64,000 bases of DNA from Bactericera cockerelli (taxonomy: Eukaryota; Arthropoda; Insecta; Hemiptera; Triozidae), in the NCBI GenBank assembly GCA_024516035.1, contig CM044957.1:18745224-18809223 (forward strand). Direction: 5' to 3'. The translations under genes and the position numbers were made by a program. Under the pieces are notes generated by a model, which was not told the origin of the DNA, did not search any database, and saw nothing but the letters and a program-made list of their open reading frames with translations. Positions 21,340 to 33,600 of this stretch are shown piece after piece. The number at the start of each line of letters is the position of its first letter. Positions within the stretch are counted from its first letter, which is position 1.

Positions 21340-23340
21340 CACACATCATGACAAAATGAAAGGTCGCATGGGAAAATATTAACTCTTTCATACATTTAGA
21401 AGCAACTGTATTTCTCCAAATGAAAGCTTAGTGAGTATAATCAGCTAAAACGGACTAATAACTATCACGTGCCCACTTTAAAAAGAAAAGCACCTTACTT
21501 TCAGTGGGCACTATGCACCATTAACAGCAATGCAATAATATTTACTAAAAACAAAGAGAATCCAACAAATAAGTTTGAAAGTTTAAAATAACAGAAATAT
21601 GTTGGTATTTGGAACTTGGGAATTGGAGCAGTTAACCTTACCTTTTCCCTACTAGAAAAAGGGAAGGGGTTATTATGGCGATGGGAAAAAGTCAGAAGGG
21701 TAGTTTTCCACAACATGTGTTGAAGTTCAGTAATATTGGGTGAGGCAGGGAGTTTCGGAAATGAATTGGAAACGACTTAACCGAATGTGATGCAATGTGT
21801 TTGCAACTGCAAGTGCAGTGAGAGAGTACAAATGCCACTCATTATTCTCATATGAATGTAAAACTTGCAAACTTAGAAAAAAAATAAGTAAAGGTAAAGT
21901 TGAAATAGTGTGAAGAATAGTAGAGAAAAAGCTAGTAACTGTACTTTTTTATGATAACAATCTTTTGTTTTCTTCTTTTTCATTGTAAAAAAAAAAGTTG
22001 AAGCCAGGAGAGGGGGTGATTAAATGAAAGGATATTCCCCTAGCACAACCCATATATTTTCATGTAAAGGTAGGTCTATCTACCTTCACTAATAGCCTTA
22101 CGTGTTTCAATAAACATGATGTTATAACTAAATTCCACCACCATGAGACTCTTATGGACAAGGATAGTTAAGTTTTACAGGTCCTGTGACTAATTTGAAA
22201 AATATAGCTGAGCCTCACTCACTACAAATGGCGACCACGCTACGAGTCTGTTTAATCCCAAATATCATTATGAACGAATCAAATATTAAGGACGGACATT
22301 GGTCAATTAGTCATCCTTTTATATATTTAAAAAAAAAAAAATAGAATTTCTAAAAAATATATCTATACAAAGTATCACTTGAGGCTCCGAAGTCAAGGTG
22401 AAGGCACACAAGCGGAAAGCACTTAGCCTTCTCGACCTTTGGAATGAATTAATCATCCTGAATAGGATAGGCGCTGGCAGTATTCCATGATGGTGTTCAG
22501 GAGCATGTGGGGGCGGAGGAGTGAGGAATCCATGTATTTTTCCAATCCAGGCAATGGCTACTCAATACTGGATACAGGAAGAGAGGACAAAGTGAAAGTC
22601 TAATCACTAAAGCCTTAACATACATACTTGTACTATTATGACATGTCAGAACTTGGGTGGGTTATGAGTTGTGACTTATAAGTAGCACTTCATTATGAAA
22701 CAATTATATCTCACTTGTCCAAGTAGTAAAATGTTAACTCGGTGACTCGTCGCGTCAAAATAAAAGTTCCTCACTTTTCCTCACGCATTCCTCGTAAAAC
22801 TCACTCGACCACGGTGAGTACCTATACCTTACATAGTTACATACACCTTGTATGAAACAAGGAATCCGGGAATACAAGTTTACCTCAATGTACCTAAAAT
22901 ACTTATACATAGTTTGGAAATGAAAAGACATCGTCATACTCCACTCCCCCCTCCCCCCCGAATAAAAAACTTGAGACTTATCTTCAACACAATCGCAAGG
23001 CTTCACTCTTCAAGTTTTTCCATTTATTCCTTGTCGTTTATTTATCCTCTTTTGTGAAAGAAAAATCCCGATTGAAAGATACCCTACATTGTTTTTTTTT
23101 TTTCAAGTTTTTTTTCAAGAAGTGTGTAAGAAAGAGAGACGGAGGGAGAGAGGAGAGAGAGTGAGAGAGATAGAGAAAGAGAGCTTCCAAAACCATCGAG
23201 AAAGTTAAAAAAAAAATTGAATTATTTATTATGCACTTTTTCAATGGAGCATTATTTTCTTATAGTGTTTCTCCAACAAAAACACACATCAGAAAACACT
23301 ATTAAGAGACCGATTCAATTAAAAAAAATAATATCAAAAT
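21340..23340. other. No gene recognised
   Basis: About 2 kb of AT-rich DNA with an A run near 22328-22340 and a GA-rich run at 23125-23190. A possible small repeat around 22380-22440 was not identified. Confidence 0.4.
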
Positions 23341-23437
23341 TACTCAAACTTGCTTTAGCTTAACTTGGGAGTTGGGACTCGAACCATCGACTTCAAGATT
23401 ACAAGTCCGCCGCCTTATTGATCAAGCATCTAAGGTT
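23341..23437 (-). mobile_element. SINE family 2 copy, partial
   Basis: Contains tactcaaacttgctttagct and gggactcgaaccatcgactt, then caagtccgccgcctta, which is the reverse of the head and body of the copy at 13926-14071. Confidence 0.65.
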
Positions 23438-23767
23438 GGTTGGTGACCACTGACCAATTCAATGAGGAATTATGAATGTAATGGAGCTACCTATGTAAGT
23501 GGTTTCTTTGTGTGAATAGACCGGTTCAATGTGACGTTTACATCAAATCAAAGTAAGCTATTGAAAATGAATCGAACAAATTCTTATGGAATGATTTTAA
23601 TCATAGTGTTCTTGAAGAGAATATACCAAGGATTAATCAGGTTTTATGTTTAATAATTATTTTGATGTTAGTTTTTGATGATATGCCCCAGCCTGCCGGA
23701 CGACCAGGTCAAATGCTATTAGGTCTAACTAATGTACTTAAGTAAAGACAATTATACCTACAAACAT

Positions 23768-23887
23768 ATGCCACTGGCGTAGGTAAGGAGGGGGATTAGT
23801 GGGAGAACGAGGGAGAAATGTAGGTATATCTTACTGCGCGATTTTCAGCCCCTCCCCCTCCTTGGAAATTTATACCTACGCCCCCGC
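23768..23887. mobile_element. Small inverted-repeat element candidate
   Basis: ggcgtaggtaaggaggggga near 23776 pairs with ccccctccttgg and tacctacgcccc near 23850-23885. The two sides are inverted with a G/C-rich rim, as in short MITEs. Ends are approximate. Confidence 0.4.
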
Positions 23888-25365
23888 TCAAGTCTAATCA
23901 AGATGTTGTGAAAAAAGAAAACACACTCCACCACCTAGAGGCGTTTTCTCTTGAGCTCATAATAAGCTTTGAAGTTGTCTCTAACTTTGTTCTGAAGTTG
24001 TGTCTCTTAACACTGAAATTCACTAAAGTTTCCAGTTCATTTACATAATATCATTAGATAATACTAATTATTATTACGTGCCTTACTGGGTATATGTGGA
24101 TAAGTAATAACATTTCTGAGAATTAACAGAATATTGCTAACGAAAGTAAAGCACAATGGTTAGCTGGGAACAAACCAGCAAACTAAGAGCTTACGAAGCA
24201 GTGCCTCAAACTACTCGACCAGGAATTAGTGATAAGAAAGGACAAAAAAAGAAAATACATCGTTTTATCAAGAAATACATGAAACACATACATGAATGAA
24301 TTGTATAGTTGTATACCCTTATGTTTAGAAATCCTGGAAGCGGATATTACATTTCCATTCTTATCTTAAGAGAATGTCAATATTGAGAATTCTGTGGGGA
24401 AATAGTGATTCCTACAGGAGATATGAACATGTTTTTTTTAGCATTTGATTCGGTTGAACTCAATGATGGTGGCTCCTGGTACGCATGTCATACTGGGAGT
24501 TGCGTCCTCAAGCAAAATTTTATCTAATCGTGACCTTAGTGGCTATAAATTATCTATTATAAATTTAGTAGTTACCTACCTATTAAATTTTCCAATGAAT
24601 AATTATAATAATGTATAATTTGACGCCCTACAAGTCATCAGTATTCCAAACTACACTATTGAGACTATCGACGCTCTCAAAATATATAGAGTTGTGGCTT
24701 TTGAAGCATACCTATCTAAAAATGAGGAGCAGAGATAATTTTTGATCGCATCAACAACAAACCTTGTTCTTGTTGACATAATTTTCACTCAATTCAGCTT
24801 CTACTCTCCAAATTTTGTGTCACTACATATAATTTTCATACTACTTGCCTAATATTCAATGAGAAAGAAAGAGGCTTTAATCGTTGACGTTGAGATAGTA
24901 TTTTTCACAAAGTTCTCTTGGACTTGAGAGTTTTATGTATGCTATAGGGGGGGTCAACTTTCATAATTATGTTCCCTAAGGATTATGATAAAGGTCCTCA
25001 ACTTTTCCGTCGCCCGTTACTTCCAAGCAGGGGAGACGTTTATTTATTCCATTTATTGTGAGAAATAATAAGTCTTTACCATACCTATTGTGTTTCTTCC
25101 AAAGCTTTTGGATTCCGCCCAAAATTTTCTTTTCGTTTCCCCGGGGTAAGAACCTTCTTGTCCTGTCTTAACCCTTCAGGGCTACTTAGATATCTTGCTT
25201 TTTTTTCTTTCTTTTTTTGATTTTAAGTGATTTATACCTACGAGTATGTCCAATACCTATGTTGTTAGGTAGGTACTTAATTTATGATAAATGCGTCTTT
25301 CTTTTGTTCCGGTGGAAAAAATACTTTAAATTGTTTCATATCGAATTTGAATTACTTCCGAGAAA
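23888..25365. other. AT-rich DNA, nothing recognised
   Basis: No open frame or repeat boundary stood out. Confidence 0.4.
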
Positions 25366-26180
25366 TTTCTAATATTAGAAATCGGAAGTATTGTGTTCGT
25401 TTTTGTAAAAAAAAAATATTTTTTTGCTCCGATTTCAATTTTTTTTCATATTTCTGGACGTTTCATAACCTCCTGAGCAAATTTGGTTTTGTGTCTGTCT
25501 GTCGGTCCGTCGGTCTGTCGGTCTGTCTGTCGGTCTGTTAAAACGATTCCTTGTAACGCGCAAATCTCGGAAACTACTCGACCGATTTTGATGAAATTTT
25601 GCACACATCTAGGAGACATTCTGCAGATGGTCCCATTTTAAATTAATCGAATTCGTACTAGCGGTTCTTGGTGAAAGAGACCATGCGCCTGACCACTAAC
25701 TTTTTACTTAAACGCTGATATCTCGTGAACGGTACACTCGATTTTGATGAAATTTTGTATGGTTATGCATATTATTATTTTACATAGGCTTTTTATAATT
25801 ACTTTTAAATTAATTATAATTTGACTCTGATATTTAAGAAAATCCGAAATTTTGGACAAAGAAGTCAAAAAATAAGGACCACGACTTGCCGATACAGAAT
25901 TTTTTGTAGAATCTAGAATGTAGAAAAAACGATATTCTACCATATAAAACAAATTTGAAGAAAATCGGTTCAGTAGTTTTGGAGATACAAGTAATTTTCT
26001 AAAAAAATCTCAAATTTGGCACGTGTTTACAATGTGAAGCAATCACGAGGAAGTATTGTGTCCATAATTGGCAGTGTTTTTTTTCTATGTATTGTATAAG
26101 AAAGATAGTGAACGAAATTTGTCTCTGAGTATGAAGTGAACGTGCGAGCCTAGTGCGCTAAACCACTAGGATTTTATATG
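25366..26180 (+). repeat. Interspersed repeat with TCTGTCGG run
   Basis: It begins aaatttctaatattagaaat, continues cggaagtattgtgttcg, and contains a TCTGTCGGTCTG run (25493-25540) and two ccgattttgatgaaattttg-type phrases. It ends near a tRNA-like remnant on the minus strand (cctagtggtttagcgcacta). Shorter copies of its 5' part lie at 9330 and 31905. The element class is unknown. The start provides the empty-site counterpart of the foldback insertion at 7651. Confidence 0.6.
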
Positions 26181-28219
26181 ATGGAAATTGTACTTTTTTA
26201 TATTATGTACAATTATAGGTACATAAATAATTTATGTTTTATCTATGGGTAAATTTTTTTATGTTATTTTATTATGAGGAGGGTCAGTAAGTTCTAAGTA
26301 CAACACCCGAGAAAAAATGCATCTCGAAGAAGTGCATCATTTAGTCCATAGTTATTATTTTATTGAGAAAAATATAAATCCTAGAGTCCAACTGATTTAC
26401 AGTTTGCATATATTAAAGGGTTAAAAATATATTCTGAAATAAATAAAGCACTCATGTCGCCCACAGTCACTCTATACATGAGATATAATGATAACATTCT
26501 TAGCTGGGTAAATAGGTTTACACAGATTTCTGAGTTAAATATGAAGGTACAATTGATGTCCGATTGTCCGTAGACTCAACGAACCGCCGCTTTTGAGAGG
26601 GAAGCGGCGGAACAGTGTCTGATGGCTGAAAAGCGATGATTCCTACATCGCGTCGCGTCGATGATTTTGGCAACTGAGACTAGCAGATATAATTATAATA
26701 ATAATTATCTTTAGGTACGTGTAGATAAGACAATTTTTCTTAGCGTTTGGACTGTGGCAATCAAATAAGTAAATTTCATAACTACATACCTATGTATCTA
26801 ATATTGCAAGTTTAATTTGAAACATGGTGTATACTGATTTGAATCCATTTTCACCTCCAAAGAAAAGACATAAAAAAATCCAATAAATAGTTAATTTGAA
26901 GAAGAAAAATATTCTACAACTACACGAAAAAAATTCAATGTTTTTATTTTGTATGACGCAGTATTGAAAATATTTTTCCATACTTTCAAAACATTTGAAA
27001 TGAAACAGGGAGGTGTCATTTGCAACACTGTGGTGAGGAAACACGTTGACATGTCGAACACGAAGCAGAGGAAATGAAACACTCATGAGAAATGTTAGCG
27101 GGAAAAGTGAAAATGAAACCCGAATGGTTTGCACCGAGAATTGGACATTCTAATGACCTATTTTCTAATGGTGCTAATAGCATAGAGCTTGAACGTATGG
27201 TTAAAGCTCAAATATATATTTATGTTACCTACTGAACTTTTAATAATAATATTTTCAGTTACCATCATTGCTTATTTACTTAACCCAGATCGATTGCCGT
27301 GGGTCTGGCTGGGTTTTTCAGTTCAAGTTCTGTGCTCGTAAAACAGAAAATGGAAACCCCACGTGTTGTTTACATGAAATAAAATGGATTCCACTAAAAC
27401 GGATTCAAATAAACACTGTTCAAACATTTTCAGATGACGGTAATATACACGTTTGCCAGATAATTCAATTTAAAAAATAATTGCTTTGGAAATAGGTTCT
27501 CGTAGGTGTATGTGTATGAAATAGAAGCTCTTTGTATTGAATAGGGCTCTGATGTTTTTGATGTTTCATCCTAGTCTGCCTTAAATAAATACCTACCACA
27601 AGCATCTAAAAACATAGAGGTTTACCGGTCGTTGAAATAACAATCAAACGAACTACACTCCCGGCCTATAGGTATCGACTCAGAGTAGTTATTGATTAGT
27701 TAGTTAGTCATTTTAGAAATATTGTTCTCTCCTTGCGGTGTGGCCCGACCAAAAACACCAAAAAGTATTAAGGTTTTCACTGACCAAGTTTTATTAGAAT
27801 TAATGCCACTTTCTCTATCCCAATGAAACTAATAGAAACTATTCGCAGCTTTCAGAGAAATGAAGAAGAATTACAAAAAATCTTTTGTATGTTACTAGCA
27901 TTTAGTTTACAGTATTTACACCCTGTATGAATGGTCTCTTGTTTTACCCCGTATTAAATCCTTGGAATTTTTTATACATCCTGTTTCTGGCGACATTTGT
28001 TTGTCCTATCCATCTCCTCTTATCCTTCCTTCTTTCTTCCTTTTCTTCTTCTTTATACAAAAGCACTAAGTACAAAAAGTTTTAAGAACAAACTGGTCCT
28101 TGTAAAAAAATTCTCTTCCATCATTTGGAGTTCGTATTGGGAGCGAGAATAAAAACTATGCAATTGAAATATTATGGAAACACTATATTAAGTGTTTTTG
28201 AAAATGAGCGCGCCAATCA
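26181..28219. other. No gene recognised
   Basis: Contains a 70-codon frame at 27268-27480 and a 114-codon minus frame at 26790-27134, neither with recognisable motifs. A G/C-rich patch near 26580-26660 is unassigned. Confidence 0.4.
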
Positions 28220-28455
28220 GTGATGAAGGGGGAGAGAGAAAGGAGTGATCGAAAGTGCGATAGAGAAAGGCGGAGAGGGAGAAGGAGGGAGAGAAAGCTA
28301 TAGAGAAAGAGGGAGAGAGAGAGAAAGGGATAGAAAGCAATAGAGAAAGAGGAAGAGAGAGAGGAAGGGATAGAAAGCAAAAGAGAAAGAGGGATACAGG
28401 AAGGAGGGATATAAAGCGATAGAGAAAGAGGAAAAATAGAGAGATATGAACGAAA
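28220..28455. repeat. GA-rich low-complexity tract
   Basis: Irregular repeats of agagaaagagg and gggatagaaagc. The 103- and 77-codon Ser/Leu-rich minus frames here are artefacts. Confidence 0.85.
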
Positions 28456-29173
28456 AGGGATTATAAAGTGCCCCATCAACAGAAATTGGGTCACAAATAT
28501 TTATCTCCATTTCAGCAGACGGGTCACACAATCATTATAAATTGTAAAGCAGGCAATGAGCGACCACTATACACTGAGGGAATCAAGGAGGACTGGTTCT
28601 TACCTTTGACAGTAGACGGGATCGAAAAATGAGGTATTCCATTAAGGTAAATACCCCTTCGATTTCCAAAGTATTTGAGTTTGTGATCTCATAATAATAA
28701 GACTGTGAGAGTTAGGTACGTGGTAGAAAATGCTCTAAGTATTAACCTCGCCTGGTGGTTACCTTCCACTAAAGAGTGTTATTGATATTAAGTTTTGATA
28801 ATGGAAATATATATTGAAGAAAATAAATTGGATTAGGTAATAGGTTTTCCTAATAAACACTCCGGTCAAGCAAGCAATTTTTTTCTTCCGTTAGTTACAT
28901 CACAATAACCAGCGTAGGACCCTTTTCAGCATTTTAAACAAAGCCTTAATAAAAAACTCGACAAATCTTAGTTTCAACAAGAGTAAAATTATGCAGAGTC
29001 GGTATAAAATAAATAAAAATAGAACAGCAAAAAAAGGTTTGTGAAAACAAAATGTGCACGCTCCCTAGAATAGAGGGATGGTACTCCCTACAGGAGGGTG
29101 GGGTGCTTTCCCTAACCCTTGTCATTTTTATGCAATTAGAAATTATATAGATCTGAGTTTTTCCCTTGAGACA
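28456..29173. other. No gene recognised
   Basis: AT-rich, no clear features. Confidence 0.4.
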
Positions 29174-29590
29174 TTAAGTAGGTACTTCTTGCAACAGGTT
29201 GCGTGGTACAGGGTCAATCACAAGTCTTATTATTGAAGTTATGTACTTGCAACAGGTTGTGTTTTACAGGGTCAATTCCAAGTCTTATTATTGAAGGAAG
29301 GTAGCTAGGACATTAAGTAGGTAGGTTCTTGCAACAGGTTGCGTGTTACAGGGTCAATCACAAGTCTTATTATTGAAGTTATATGCACTTGCAACAGGTT
29401 GTGTTTTACAGGGTCAATCCCAAGTCTTATTATTGAAGGAAGGTAGCTAGGACATTAAGTAGGTAGGTTCTTGCAACAGGTTGCGTGTTAGAGGTTCAAT
29501 CACAAGTCTTATTATTCAAGGTATGTACTTGGAACAGGTTGTGTTTTACAGGGTCAATCACAAGTCTTATTATTGAAGGTAGGTGCTAGG
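29174..29590. repeat. Three ~140-bp tandem repeats with dimeric substructure
   Basis: Each unit holds two half-units that share ttgcaacaggttg, then tacagggtcaat, then caagtcttattattgaag. The halves differ consistently (gcgtg versus gtgttt), so the array is a tandem of dimers. Unit starts are near 29174, 29314 and 29456. It lies directly upstream of an AATAAA/poly-A end. Confidence 0.9.
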
Positions 29591-29772
29591 TATAGCTAGG
29601 CAGGTATTATTCTTTAACTTAGTGATTGCTAAATATGTAGATTGAGTGTACCAGCTTTCGTGTGGTAAGTCCTTCACAGTATTTTACTTTGAAGACGGGT
29701 ATTCTATTATTTTTATATTGTTATAATTTATATTTGTCAAATAAATGGAAATGTTGTTTAAAAAAAAAAAAT
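29591..29772 (+). other. 3'-end-like sequence with AATAAA and A run
   Basis: TCAAATAAATGGAAATGTTG is followed 15-20 bases later by about 12 A residues in the genomic sequence. A genomic A run after a polyadenylation signal suggests a retroposed RNA end (LINE or processed transcript) rather than a resident gene. The upstream tandem repeat may be part of the same transcript. No coding frame was recognised. Confidence 0.4.
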
Positions 29773-29856
29773 ATCATAGACCCATCAGCAGACTCCATTT
29801 AAGTCGCAGACAACATGTGTCATTATATGTCTTTTTTGGGTTTTGCTTTTAACTAC

Positions 29857-30180
29857 TTAGTCAGAATAGTAGTCATCGTGGCCGAGTGAGTTAGCGCGCT
29901 AGGCATTGCACACATGGTGACCTGGGTTCGATTCCCAGCGGGGGAGGATTTTTTCTGCTCTGTACTTGGATGTTCGGGGCCCACTCATACCTCGTGAGGA
30001 AAAATGAGTAGCTGCTTTAATGTGAAGCAGTGACCAGTGGCAGAATCTTAGGCAAAAAAATAATACAAGATATTGTAAAATTAAAGTGGTAAAGTCCTAT
30101 GATTCTGCGCTACCCACTAAAATTGTGACATAATAACACAAAGAAAAAGCATTATTATTATTATCTAATTAGTCAGAATA
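29857..30180 (+). mobile_element. tRNA-headed SINE (family 1), full length with target duplication
   Basis: The element at 29869-30168 begins gtagtcatcgtggccgagtg. It has an A-box-like region (tggccgagtgagttagcgcg) and a perfect B box, GGTTCGATTCC, at 29925-29935. The body carries ctcatacctcgtgaggaaaa and the element ends in an ATT-rich tail. Perfect 12-bp repeats TTAGTCAGAATA at 29857-29868 and 30169-30180 flank it. Transcription would be by RNA polymerase III and mobilisation by LINE enzymes; both are inferred from the family. Confidence 0.9.
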
Positions 30181-30235
30181 ATCACGAGGGTACTTTTACC
30201 ATCCCTTCTCTGTGAAAACTCACAAACTAGCTTAT

Positions 30236-30362
30236 AAAAACATCACCCAGCCTGAGTGGGGCCAGGAATAGCCAGCATTACAAGGGTTCAAATTTGAATG
30301 GTGATCCCATCCAAGTCCCAACCCCGCTGGACGTTGCTTAACTACAGTGACAGAAATATGAG
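30236..30362 (+). mobile_element. SINE body fragment (family 4-like)
   Basis: Contains aacatcacccagcctgagtg, gccagcattacaagggttc and ctggacgttgcttaa. A diverged partner is at 59455-59570 (gccagcatcacgagggttcg, gtggacgttgctcaa). Confidence 0.5.
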
Positions 30363-31904
30363 TTGTCTTTCAGACTAAGCAATAAACTGTTACTAGCTTT
30401 TCAGCCAGTCAGAATACCTATTATTGCAAAACATTGCAACTTGTGATCGTTTCATAATAATTATGTAAAAATCTTTCTGTGATAATAAACGGTTCTAGAA
30501 ATCAAACTTTTTGTCTGTGAGATCCTGAATATTCCAGAGACCTTTGAGGAGTAAAATGCAGAGAGTTCTGGCAGAAGCGTCCAGAGTTATGTTACGAATT
30601 GGACATGATGTGCTACGTCCCAAGGTATGCTCGCTATGACACCATAGGTAGTGCTAGATTGTTTATAATTTACCTAATGAATAAACTAGCTGATCCCAAC
30701 ATTTCGTAATCCGAATTTATCACTCGTGATGGGCCAGTTCTTTGTAGAATTTATGTTTCAGATCTATCATTTTCTCATTAGCAGTTTATTTCATTCATTT
30801 TTAGAACCTATCTATTTGAAAAACCGTGCAAATATTTTCTCTCAACAATTATTCTCATCAAGTTAATTACAGAGATGCACACGATGCATTGTTTTCCACA
30901 ACAGATTCAGTTCTGAAAATAGGCCAAGCATTAAAAAAAGCCATTATTTTATGAAAACGTGAGAGAAATACTGAACATGTGCTAGGTAGTCACGGTACAG
31001 GGTCTCATGTCTCATTTCAGAGAGCATGCATTCACTCTCAAAATCACCAAATCTCCCTTTCTAACGTCAGTTTTTTTTCTCTCAAATAAACCAAATCAGA
31101 GAGTATTTTTACATCCCTTTTTACAAGCCAAATCTCCCTATTTTGAAAGTAAGATTTGGGGATTATGAGAGTGACAAAGCCTTCTGCAACGAGGCGCTGT
31201 AACCCATTCCAGAAACACTTTACTCGCAAAATGGGCGTCCATACAATTCTTCCTCCAACGTTATAACTATATTACTCCCGAAAATATCTTATATTAGATT
31301 TTGAAAGTATTTTTCCTGTTTTGAAACATAGATTTTGAAAGTATTTTTCCTGCGTTGAAACACATTTAAATAATTCATAAAAGATAATAAAAAAAAAATC
31401 AAAATACATTGGAAAATACTTGAACTAACACTTAGTTGAAATTAAAATTCGCTCCATTCTCGGGAAAGTAATCAACCATGCTCCTAATACAATAACAACA
31501 AACACAATTAAAGTTCAAAGAACCAATAATAAAATCCGAGTGCACGACAATGAAAAGTTAAAAGTTTGTCTATTAATAATTTAATTTCTGTTTTGCGCCA
31601 TATTTCTTCCTGTGTTCCTTCCGCAATAAAATTATAATCGAAGTGAGAATCAGAGAGAGGGCACGGGAGGGAGCGGCACTTAATAATACAAAGCAAATAT
31701 TAGAAAGCTGCAGGGGGAAATTGTTCAAGCAATTATTTATTTTAGAAAAAAAAATCCTCTCCTTCCCCAAAATGTGCGAACCTTGTGTACCTTAAAGCAG
31801 GTACGGAGTTACAATATCAGTGGATCATAATCACATCAATTGGCTTTTATTCATTACCTGCTCAGAAATGACGCTAGGATCCAGAGGTACATTTTTCCTC
31901 ACAA
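30363..31904. other. No gene recognised
   Basis: AT-rich with one imperfect inverted repeat listed separately and several A/T runs. Confidence 0.4.
31033..31173. repeat. Imperfect inverted repeat, ~140 bp
   Basis: cactctcaaaatcaccaaat at the left pairs with atttggggattatgagagtg at the right with two mismatches. The interior has another aaatctccct. It may be a small foldback element. Confidence 0.6.
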
Positions 31905-32010
31905 ATCATATCGGAAGTACATATTGTGTTCGTTTTAGTGAAAATTAATAATATTTTTTTTGCTCCAATTTTAAAATAATATATTTCTGGACATGTTGCA
32001 ATCTTCTGAT
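31905..32010 (+). repeat. Interspersed repeat fragment (25366 family)
   Basis: Contains tcggaagtacatattgtgtt, tttttgctccaattt and atatttctggaca, a diverged copy of the start of the repeat at 25366. Confidence 0.5.
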
Positions 32011-32321
32011 AGCAGCTTACGTTCTGTCTCTGGCGGCCTGTCTGTTAATTTGTTTAAATTCTCGTTATGTAGGTAGTTAAGTAGAAATCTTATTGGGAAC
32101 CGGCCGGTATCCGAACTTCGTTCATTGAAGTCTAAACATTGCAAAATATCAGTGGACTTTCTTATTATTACTATCATTTTTATTACACTTTCAACCTGGA
32201 ATCACTTGATAAATTACCAGCTTACTCCAAGACTTGCTGTTAGTAGGACATTATTCCTGGCCCTTGCAGGTACTAAGACATTTTTCTCCGCTTTATCAGA
32301 TAATAGAATCTACAGTTTACC

Positions 32322-33600
32322 CTCTTGCGTAGTGATGGCAAAAGCGCGAGGCGAGGCGAACTTTGGCTTGACTCGCGCTCGCCTCGCAGGGCGCGAGGCG
32401 AGCTTTTTTGAAACTCGCGCTCGCAAAATTTTGAGTTCGCCTCGCCTCGCGCTTACGTCGGTTCGCGCTCGCCTCGCCTCGCAGTTCGCGCGAGTTTAGT
32501 TCGCACAGTTCGCCCCGCGCTTCCAGAGTGTCTAGTGCTAAAAAAGTATGAAAACAATGCAGAATCGTTCTTTAAAAAGGAATAATAAAATCTCTGTTTT
32601 TTAACAATTCTTTTGATATATTTAATGCATATGTTCACAAGTCGTTCGACCGAAAAACATATCAAATATGGGACACAGTACACATACCTAGCTATAGGAA
32701 TTTTTAATCTGGGAAGGATTTTTTAATGTTAGGTATCCAAATCATGCCAAGATGCCCATTAATATTGTCTTTCACAAGAAAAACTAACTACAACTTCTTT
32801 CCTCATTTATTGTATTGTCTATCTAAGGGTTGAATTTTTGCCTTCCTCCTTTTCAATTTAATCTTCATAAGAATGAGTCATTCATTTTCGGTTCGTTATT
32901 TATACTTGATGGAGCGGTGTGTTACCTATCAATTTCTTGGAATTGGAATGGTTTTTGAAAAACCTACCTTTGTCCACATTCTAGTTTGTAGGTTTAGTAA
33001 TTACTGAAAATATAACAGTCAAAATTTGCACTACACTAAACAATGGAATATATGTAATTATAGGCACGGCCGGTGCTAGGGAGCTGCGGAACTGCAGCAC
33101 GCCCGGACGAAAAAGAAAAAGGGAAGATTTCTCAAGTCCTTGCTCGTACACAATGAAAAGCATGACACATTTCTAAAATAATTCTTATGATTGGCATGGT
33201 AAAGAAACTCAAACTCAATAAATACTGAAACTGCGAATCTATAAATCCCATGTTAGTCCGATTTATGTGGCAGCACCCCAAAATTCCAAATGGCTTTACT
33301 TTTCAAAAAAGCCGCTTGGTATTTTTAATTCTAATAAAATGATCTATTAAAACGCTCCTATTGCAAAAGTTTCCCTATGGGATTACCATAGTATTTAGCG
33401 CGAACTGCGAACTGTTCGCGCGAACTAGTTCGCCTCGCCTCGCAGAAATGACGGTTCGCGCTCGCGCGGGGCGAGTTTTTTTACAGTTCGCCTCGCGCGA
33501 ACTTTTTTAGGTGCGAGGCGAGTTTTTGCTAAACTCGCGCTCGCAGTTCGCGCGAACAGTTCGCCTCGCCTCGCAGTTCGCGGCCATCACTACTCTTGCG
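32322..33600. mobile_element. Non-autonomous hAT element with CpG-rich subterminal arrays
   Basis: The element (32330-33592, 1263 bp) has terminal inverted repeats TAGTGATGGC and GCCATCACTA. It is flanked by perfect 8-bp direct repeats CTCTTGCG at 32322-32329 and 33593-33600, the duplication length of hAT transposases. Both ends carry dense arrays of GCCTCGC/GCGAGGC and TTCGCGC motifs (about 32340-32525 and 33395-33585) that contrast sharply with the AT-rich core. Such arrays in hAT elements bind transposase. No transposase frame is present; the 124-codon frame across the left end is a by-product of the repeats. Confidence 0.92.

Noticed and set aside
29869..29945. tRNA gene (A and B boxes present)
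   Set aside because: There is no acceptor-stem pairing, the sequence runs on into a SINE body, and a 12-bp target duplication flanks the whole. The same applies to the heads at 45180, 17740, 51570 and 17040.
32125..32499. 124-codon frame that looks like a basic protein
   Set aside because: It crosses the hAT target duplication and the left subterminal repeat array, so its second half is repeat translation.
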